In this document: piece by piece, positions 6,966 through 11,149 of the stretch | How positions within the stretch are numbered: position 1 is the first letter of the stretch | Layout of the letters: every line of letters begins with the position of its first letter | Program-made: the position numbers and the translations under genes | DNA from: an uncultured Collinsella sp. | GTDB taxonomy: Bacteria; Actinomycetota; Coriobacteriia; Coriobacteriales; Coriobacteriaceae | Direction: 5' to 3' | NCBI GenBank assembly: GCA_900547835.1 | Contig: URIJ01000058.1 | Location: 1 to 11,149 of the forward strand | DNA length: 11,149 nt | The notes under the pieces: generated by a model | Told to the model about the DNA's origin: nothing | The model's database searches: none | What the model saw: only the letters and a program-made list of their open reading frames with translations

Positions 6966-7104
6966 TTCCGATACACTCCAAGCACAGCCTAATCGCTTTG
7001 GCCAGCACGGCATCCGCCTCGCCACGCATAACGCCAAAGCACACCATGGCAATTCCGACGATCAACAAAGCGACCTGTACCATGGGTTTTACCGCTTTGA
7101 ACAA
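6958..7104 (-). CDS. CD1871A-family CXXC-motif small membrane protein
   Basis: This 48-aa gene starts at TTG 7104, with AAAGGAG (7113-7119) eight bases upstream, and stops at TAA 6958-6960. The peptide begins MFKAVKPMVQVALLIVGIAM, has one membrane helix (about residues 8-26), then the signature MRGEADAVLAKAI and the C-terminal redox motif CLECIGIG (Cys41/Cys44). I recognise this ending as typical of the CD1871A family of CXXC micropeptides found beside NapH-like 4Fe-4S proteins and TlpA-like thioredoxins in anaerobes; that neighbourhood is reproduced here exactly. Its stop overlaps the TTG of the polyferredoxin gene (TTGGATAA), a translational-coupling arrangement. The role is unproven; a small thiol relay or assembly factor for the polyferredoxin is plausible. 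It is easily missed because it is short, starts with TTG and lies under a longer false reading frame. Confidence 0.87.
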   Translation of the reverse strand: MFKAVKPMVQVALLIVGIAMVCFGVMRGEADAVLAKAIRLCLECIGIG

Positions 7105-7112
7105 CCCAACCA

Positions 7113-7119
7113 CTCCTTT
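7113..7119 (-). promoter_or_regulatory. Ribosome-binding site for the CXXC micropeptide
   Basis: On the minus strand AAAGGAG sits eight bases ahead of TTG 7104 and too close to the in-frame GTG at 7111-7113. It therefore selects the TTG and supports translation of the small frame rather than the competing long one. Confidence 0.7.
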
Positions 7120-7125
7120 CGTTAC

Positions 7126-7153
7126 GTGACCATTGGACCATATCGACTATAAA
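7126..7153 (+). promoter_or_regulatory. Candidate promoter of the two-component system
   Basis: GTGACC (7126-7131) and TATAAA (7148-7153) are 16 bases apart and match the sigma-70 hexamers at four and five of six positions. Transcription would begin about 35 bases before ATG 7195. A direct repeat of GACCAT (7128-7133 and 7136-7141, 8-bp period) lies across the -35 region and could be an operator half-site pair. Confidence 0.5.
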
Positions 7154-7164
7154 ATCCGTGTTAA
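7137..7164 (-). promoter_or_regulatory. Candidate promoter of the redox operon
   Basis: Read on the minus strand, TTAACA (7159-7164) and TATGGT (7137-7142) are 16 bases apart, with five and four of six consensus matches. The element overlaps the opposing candidate promoter at 7126-7153, so a factor bound here would affect both directions. Confidence 0.4.
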
Positions 7165-7194
7165 GCGCGATTTGGAATGTGCAAGGAGACTGTT

Positions 7195-7869
7195 ATGCGT
7201 ATTTTGATCGTCGAAGACGAGCGAGCACTGTGCGATGCAATCGCACGCAGCTTGCGAAACTTGGCGTACAGCGTCGACTGCTGCCACGACGGGCAGGAGG
7301 CGCTCGACCTGCTGGGCGTCGAAGTCTTTGACCTCGTGGTACTCGACCTCAACCTTCCCCGTATCGACGGCATGACCGTGCTCAGGGAACTTAGGAAAAC
7401 CGACTGCGAGACCAAGGTACTGATTCTGTCCGCGCGTGGCGAAGTATCCGATAAAGTCGCCGGACTCGATGCCGGCGCCAACGATTACCTCACCAAGCCG
7501 TTTCATCTGGACGAGCTTGCGGCAAGGATCCGCAGCCTTACCCTCAGGCGCTTCGCACAAAGCGACATAGTATTAACCTGTGGGAAGCTCTGCTTTGACA
7601 CCAAGGCGCGCATCGCTTCCGTGGGCAGCGAAGCTTTATCTCTTACACGCAAGGAAACGGGAATCTTGGAATACCTGATGCTTAATCAGGGGCGTCCGGT
7701 AAGCCAAGAGGAGCTTATCGAGCACGTTTGGGATAGCACCGTGAACAGCTTTAGCAACGCAACCCGCGTTCACATCTCGTCGCTCCGAAAAAAGTTGCGC
7801 AGCGCTTTGGGATACGACCCGATTCGCAATCGGATTGGAGAGGGCTACGTTATGGAGGATAGCGAATGA
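7195..7869 (+). CDS. OmpR/PhoB-family response regulator
   Basis: The product is 224 aa. ATG 7195 is chosen because AAGGAG (7183-7188) is six bases upstream and the protein then starts MRILIVEDE; an ATG at 7177 lies before that site. The receiver domain (1-~115) has the acidic pocket E7/D8, phospho-acceptor D51 (VVLDLNLPRIDG), S79 and K101 (TKPF), all key residues intact. The winged-helix DNA-binding domain (~125-222) shows SLTRKETGILEYLML, HVWD, and the recognition-helix region NATRVHISSLRKKL, ending in the wing GEGYVME. Its gene overlaps the kinase gene by four bases (ATGA), so they form one unit. It is divergent from the redox operon with a 90-bp shared control region, which makes that operon its most likely target by position. 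The signal and exact regulon are unknown. Confidence 0.95.
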   Translation: MRILIVEDERALCDAIARSLRNLAYSVDCCHDGQEALDLLGVEVFDLVVLDLNLPRIDGMTVLRELRKTDCETKVLILSARGEVSDKVAGLDAGANDYLTKPFHLDELAARIRSLTLRRFAQSDIVLTCGKLCFDTKARIASVGSEALSLTRKETGILEYLMLNQGRPVSQEELIEHVWDSTVNSFSNATRVHISSLRKKLRSALGYDPIRNRIGEGYVMEDSE

Positions 7870-9017
7870 AAAGGCTTTCGCTGCAATGGCGCATAACGAT
7901 CATGACGGCGCTGCTGACGTGTGCGGCGTGCGTGCTGACGAACTGCCTGGTCGGCTATACGGGCATGCGCTATATGGATGCCATCGGCAGTGACATCTCG
8001 GCCTTTAACGCTGCCGGCGCGGATTCGCCCCAGGTGTTCGACCCAACGAAAACGGCCCTCGATGACAAGGTCACAATCGTCGTAAACGACGCACAGGAGT
8101 CTTTTGGCACGACAGCCTGGTACATCACGGCTGGAGTCACACTCCTTGGCGGCGCGCTGGCATACTTTGTGAGCGGTCGTGCGCTCAAACCGCTACGGGC
8201 TTTTGCAGCCCAGGTTGAGCGTGTGCAGCCTGACAACCTAAGCGAAATCAGACTCAGTGAAGATGTGCCCACCGAGCTACAACGATGCAGCGCCTCTTTC
8301 AACGACATGATCTCCCGTCTTGGCGAAGGGTTCTCTGCACAGCGTCAGTTTACCGGCAACGCCGCACACGAGCTGCGCACCCCGCTCGCCCTTATGCAAG
8401 CACAGATTGAACTATTCATCTCCGAGCACTCCGGTTTGCAACCCGAAACAGCCGAGCTGCTCGGCCTGCTACAAGAACAAACTGAGCGCATGTCTCGAAT
8501 GACCAAGGTATTGCTCGAGATGAGTGGGCTCCGCAGTGTCCCTTGCGGGGACGCTGTTGAACTCGGCCCCCTGTCCGAAGAGGTCCTCACTGACCTTGCG
8601 CCACTTGCCGAAAATAGGAGCATAGCCCTCAACTGTGCTGGAGACGCTTTAGTAATCGGGAGCGACACGCTCCTCTATCGGTTGCTGTTCAACCTGGCCG
8701 AAAACGCCATCCGTTACAGCCGCTCCGGCTCGACTGTCAACGTCTCCATCAGCGACAGCGACAACCATGTGCTCCTGCGAGTCAAAGATGAGGGACCGGG
8801 AATACCCAAGCAGTACCGAGAAAGCATCTTCCAACCGTTCTTTCGCCTGGATAAATCCCGCAGCAGGGCATACGGCGGCGCAGGACTCGGGCTAGCGCTT
8901 GTTTGGGAGATTGCAGCACTTCACGGTGGCACGGTAGAGGTCGAAGCAAGTTCCGAGAACGGGACTACCATGCTCGTAAGCCTTCCAAAACGATCCGCAG
9001 CGTTAACCGAACAGTAA
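7866..9017 (+). CDS. Membrane sensor histidine kinase
   Basis: The product is 383 aa and starts at the ATG overlapping the regulator's stop. The first membrane helix (~10-30) contains CAAC (Cys19/Cys22) and Cys27. A short external loop (~32-84) has no cysteine and no recognisable ligand domain. The second helix is at ~85-103, followed by a HAMP domain (~104-156). The dimerisation domain carries the phosphorylated His168 in AAHELRTPLALMQAQ. The ATPase domain has N-box N280 (NLAENAIRYS), G1 DEGPGIP (308-314), F-box FQPFFRLD, and G2 GGAGLGL (337-343). All catalytic motifs are present, so the enzyme should autophosphorylate and pass phosphate to the regulator encoded just before. With such a small external loop, sensing probably occurs in or near the membrane. 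The membrane cysteines beside a redox operon suggest a redox or envelope-stress input, but this is inference. Confidence 0.95.
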   Translation: MKRLSLQWRITIMTALLTCAACVLTNCLVGYTGMRYMDAIGSDISAFNAAGADSPQVFDPTKTALDDKVTIVVNDAQESFGTTAWYITAGVTLLGGALAYFVSGRALKPLRAFAAQVERVQPDNLSEIRLSEDVPTELQRCSASFNDMISRLGEGFSAQRQFTGNAAHELRTPLALMQAQIELFISEHSGLQPETAELLGLLQEQTERMSRMTKVLLEMSGLRSVPCGDAVELGPLSEEVLTDLAPLAENRSIALNCAGDALVIGSDTLLYRLLFNLAENAIRYSRSGSTVNVSISDSDNHVLLRVKDEGPGIPKQYRESIFQPFFRLDKSRSRAYGGAGLGLALVWEIAALHGGTVEVEASSENGTTMLVSLPKRSAALTEQ

Positions 9018-9044
9018 AACGAAAGGGGTCCCGAGCAACAGGGG

Positions 9045-9061
9045 TACAATTGCTGCATTGT
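9045..9061 (+). promoter_or_regulatory. Candidate -10 box within an inverted repeat upstream of the LuxR gene
   Basis: TACAAT (9045-9050) is a good -10 box about 35 bases before ATG 9085, though no clear -35 is visible. It overlaps the inverted repeat ACAAT-TGCTGC-ATTGT (9046-9061), which could be an operator. Read-through from the kinase gene, 67 bases away with no terminator between, is also possible. Confidence 0.35.
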
Positions 9062-9084
9062 TGCCACCTGATGGGAGATGGAAG

Positions 9085-10089
9085 ATGGACTGCGATGGCT
9101 ACCCGCGCATTCCCATGCCGTTGATGTGCACTGCCTTTGTGCCGGGGCAGATTGACGCTGCGGTTACAAGCATTTCCGACCCCGATTCGCGCACCATCGC
9201 CACGGCAGAAGCGCTGTACTTTCGCGGACAGGCCACCCTCGCTGCCAAGACGGCACGCCCCTATCTTGACGCCACCGACCCCGCACTGCGCTATTCCGCA
9301 TGCCTTATCTGCGGATATGCCAGTCTGTCGCTCAACCGTATCTCTGACGCCCGCCGTTGCCTTGCGGGCATCCTCGATACGCCAGCTGACGAGGAATCGC
9401 CCACCGTTCACGCCACGCATATCCTGTTTGCCTCGGCCGCGAGCGTCCTGCTGCACTTGCCTTCCCCGTATTCCGCCGAAGAGTTTTATCCGCTTGCGGC
9501 GCATCTGCCCGAAGGCCTGCGCCTGTTCGCCAGCTACGTGATGGCGCATGCCCTGTATCTGCGCGGCGAATACGGCCGCAGCTTGGGCATGGCGGAAAAC
9601 GCCCTGATCATGAAACAAGGGAGCTATCCCATATCGGAGCTGTTCCTGCACCTGTCAGCTTCTATGGCATGCATGAGCCTCAAGAACATCGACGCCGCAA
9701 AGGTGCATTTCGAAACCGCGTGGAGCATAGCGCGCCCCGACGGCCTTATCGAGCTCATCGGCGAGCACCACGGCCTTTTGCAGGGGCTTATCGAGGCGTG
9801 TCTAAAAACGCAATACCCTGACGACTTCGCACGCATCATCGAGATTACGTATCGATTCAGCTACGGCTGGCGGCGCATCCACAACCCCGATTCGGGCGAG
9901 GACGTGGCCGACGATCTAACGACCACGGAATTCACCATGGCCATGCTCGCCTGTCGCGGGTGGACCAACGCCGAAATCGCACGCCATATGGGAGTATCGC
10001 CGGGTACCGTCAAAAACCGCCTATCAGGAGTGTATGCCAAGCTTGGTATCGGAACTCGCGCCGAGCTGGTCGCGCATATGTTGCGTTAG
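9085..10089 (+). CDS. LuxR-type transcriptional regulator with helical-repeat N-terminus
   Basis: The product is 334 aa from ATG 9085, with GGGAG (9073-9077) seven bases upstream. The frame is open back to a TTG at 9058, but that start has no ribosome-binding site. Residues ~30-265 are almost wholly helical, in repeated pairs resembling tetratricopeptide or MalT-type repeats (for example ALYFRGQATLAAKTARPYL and HALYLRGEYGRSLGMAENAL). The C-terminal domain (278-334) is a LuxR/FixJ helix-turn-helix: LTTTEFTMAMLACRGWTNAE, then IARHMGVSPGTVKNRLSGVY, then the KLGIGTRAEL end. No receiver domain and no Walker A are visible, so it is neither a classical response regulator nor a complete LAL ATPase regulator. 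The repeats may bind a protein or a small ligand. It may control the exported protein encoded downstream or its own gene. The targets are unknown. Confidence 0.9.
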   Translation: MDCDGYPRIPMPLMCTAFVPGQIDAAVTSISDPDSRTIATAEALYFRGQATLAAKTARPYLDATDPALRYSACLICGYASLSLNRISDARRCLAGILDTPADEESPTVHATHILFASAASVLLHLPSPYSAEEFYPLAAHLPEGLRLFASYVMAHALYLRGEYGRSLGMAENALIMKQGSYPISELFLHLSASMACMSLKNIDAAKVHFETAWSIARPDGLIELIGEHHGLLQGLIEACLKTQYPDDFARIIEITYRFSYGWRRIHNPDSGEDVADDLTTTEFTMAMLACRGWTNAEIARHMGVSPGTVKNRLSGVYAKLGIGTRAELVAHMLR

Positions 10090-10110
10090 CGGCCAGACTA
10101 CCTGGCATAT

Positions 10111-10140
10111 CGAAAGCGTCCCGGGGGCCCGACGCTTTCG
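10111..10140 (+). terminator. Terminator-like hairpin after the LuxR gene
   Basis: CGAAAGCGTC (10111-10120) and GACGCTTTCG (10131-10140) form a perfect 10-bp stem around a 10-base GC-rich loop, 21 bases after the stop codon. No proper T-run follows, so termination may be partial or factor-aided. Confidence 0.55.
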
Positions 10141-10180
10141 CACGCTCAAATTGGACATTTTGGCCATCGAACGGCACTAC

Positions 10181-10192
10181 CGCCACGTGGCG
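10181..10192. promoter_or_regulatory. Perfect 12-bp palindrome in the control region of the exported protein
   Basis: CGCCACGTGGCG is exactly symmetric and lies 55 bases before ATG 10247. It is flanked by two similar AT-rich motifs, AATTGGACATTT (from 10149) and AATTGGATTATTT (from 10204), about 55 bp apart. Its form suits a dimeric regulator's operator. No strong promoter hexamers were found, so its exact role is open. Confidence 0.35.
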
Positions 10193-10246
10193 CCTTCTCG
10201 CAAAATTGGATTATTTCCACCGATACCTGCGGGATGGGAGCCAAAG

Positions 10247-11149
10247 ATGCTTGATCGCCGTTCGTTACTTGTTGCCGGAGCGTCCTCGCTGGCGAGCGTT
10301 ATGTTACCGCGCGTGCCGGGAAGCGCAAACGCCTTCATGTTGCCGTTCGCGCCCACCGCGGCCTATGCCGACGAAGAAGACCCCTTCAAGGTCCTGGTGC
10401 TCTCGCGCACCATGTTTGGTGTGGTTGTGATCGACGTCGCCAACAAGAATATGCCCATCAAGGGAGCCCAGGTCACGCTCGCGTCGCGTTATGCCGCGGG
10501 CAAGCAGCTCTCCGCCACTACCGACGACGAGGGCACGGCCATCTTTGAGGTCGCGCCTCTTTCGGAAGGCTACGTGGACGAGGCAACGCTTCTCGACGCG
10601 TACGACTTTAACGGCGGCATCTCCATTAGCATGGCGGGCTACCGTGATGTCGAGATTCCCCTTGCGCGTATCCAGGGCGGCACCGCCATAACCGCGCCCA
10701 CGCGTCCGCTTTCCGACGGCGAGCCGTACTTCCGCCAGCTCACATTCGACGAATGGGACATCCAGTACGCTGAAGCCACGTTCATGACATTGCCGAAGGA
10801 CGACACGGCAAACGAGCAGCCCGATACGCACGCCTTTACCGTGCAGGCACATCTGCCACAGGGTGGACAGGCAACGTTGCACATCAACAAGGTAATGCCC
10901 GTCACGGGTAGCTCGCCCGAAACCGTCACGCAGATTGGCCAAGTCAAGGCCAGCGCATCGGGCGCAGATAATCTGGCGACGTTCACACTCGAAGACAAGT
11001 TTCTCGACGCGGCATCGGGCCTTCTGGAAGAAGGGTGCAAATTGCGCTTTGTCCTCGACTATCAGGGCAAAACCTACACGCTCTCCTCCCCCATGACCGT
11101 TGTCACCGCGCCGGCGGCAAAGGCGGAATCCGGATCGACCACTATCGTC
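10247..11149 (+). CDS. Tat-type exported protein with transthyretin-like domain, 3' end outside window
   Basis: This reading frame has 301 codons from ATG 10247 to the last base without a stop, so the C-terminus lies beyond the window. GGGAG (10236-10240) is six bases upstream. The N-terminus MLDRRSLLVAGASSLASVML has a twin-arginine and hydrophobic core like a Tat signal, with possible cleavage after ANA (29) or AYA (41). The mature part starts acidic (DEEDP). Residues ~47-105 resemble a carboxypeptidase-regulatory/transthyretin-like beta-sandwich: VVVIDVANKNMPIKGAQVTL followed by TTDDEGTAIFEV. A second beta-rich region follows (~175-290), with HAFTVQAHLPQGGQATLHIN and FVLDYQGKTYTLSSP strands. 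Such domains occur in large surface or exported proteins. No catalytic motif is visible in the part present. It follows a LuxR-type regulator gene, which may control it. Confidence 0.85.
   Translation, partial: MLDRRSLLVAGASSLASVMLPRVPGSANAFMLPFAPTAAYADEEDPFKVLVLSRTMFGVVVIDVANKNMPIKGAQVTLASRYAAGKQLSATTDDEGTAIFEVAPLSEGYVDEATLLDAYDFNGGISISMAGYRDVEIPLARIQGGTAITAPTRPLSDGEPYFRQLTFDEWDIQYAEATFMTLPKDDTANEQPDTHAFTVQAHLPQGGQATLHINKVMPVTGSSPETVTQIGQVKASASGADNLATFTLEDKFLDAASGLLEEGCKLRFVLDYQGKTYTLSSPMTVVTAPAAKAESGSTTIV

Noticed and set aside
6966..7052. 29-residue N-terminal extension of the polyferredoxin from ATG 7052
   Set aside because: It is the alternative frame of the CXXC micropeptide gene, has no good ribosome-binding site, and is not NapH-like in sequence.
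10304..10942. 212-codon minus-strand frame opposite the exported protein
   Set aside because: It has no recognisable domain and is antisense to a frame with a ribosome-binding site, a signal peptide and beta-domain motifs.
1..11149. CRISPR array, tRNA/rRNA, integrase or insertion sequence
   Set aside because: No regularly spaced repeats, RNA-gene signatures or transposase motifs were seen in the window.

Overview
The window looks like chromosomal DNA from a moderately high-GC anaerobic actinobacterium, most likely a Coriobacteriia member such as Collinsella. This is inferred from gene style: a CD1871A-type redox cluster, a fused ABC exporter with a huge ectodomain, and a helical-repeat LuxR regulator beside a Tat-exported protein. 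No rRNA, tRNA, CRISPR array or complete mobile element is visible. No gene-free gap exceeds about 200 bases.

Layout. (1) Bases 1-1480, plus strand: the window opens inside a decayed copy of the gene that follows. Next come a 34-codon membrane micropeptide gene with a strong ribosome-binding site, and an intact 377-aa membrane protein of unknown function. (2) 1481-1555: two back-to-back hairpins separate convergent genes. One is a terminator; the other is a perfect 15-bp palindrome that looks like a dispersed repeat. (3) 1554-4808, minus: a single-chain MacB-type ABC protein with a roughly 660-residue cysteine-free external domain. (4) 4951-7104, minus: a compact redox operon. It encodes a 48-aa CXXC membrane peptide of the CD1871A family, a NapH-like polyferredoxin membrane protein with three CX3CP motifs, and a TlpA/ResA-like thioredoxin lipoprotein, and it ends at a clear terminator. 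(5) 7105-7194: a 90-bp divergent control region with overlapping candidate promoters. (6) 7195-9017, plus: an OmpR-type response regulator and histidine kinase, overlapping by four bases. (7) 9085-10089, plus: a LuxR-type regulator. (8) 10247-11149, plus: the start of a Tat-exported protein with a transthyretin-like domain, cut by the window end.

How the parts may work together. The redox operon reads as a membrane electron conduit. Ferredoxin-type clusters and CX3CP cysteines would pass electrons from the cytoplasm or quinone pool to an outward-facing thioredoxin. The divergent two-component system, whose kinase has a CAAC motif in its first membrane segment, is the obvious candidate to control it. 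These functional links are inferred from domain content and gene order. The ABC protein sits downstream of the operon terminator and is probably a separate unit.

The most useful corrections to a naive gene call are: the 48-aa CXXC gene hidden under a false N-terminal extension of the polyferredoxin, the 34-aa micropeptide, the frameshifted paralogue at the left edge, and the open right-edge gene.
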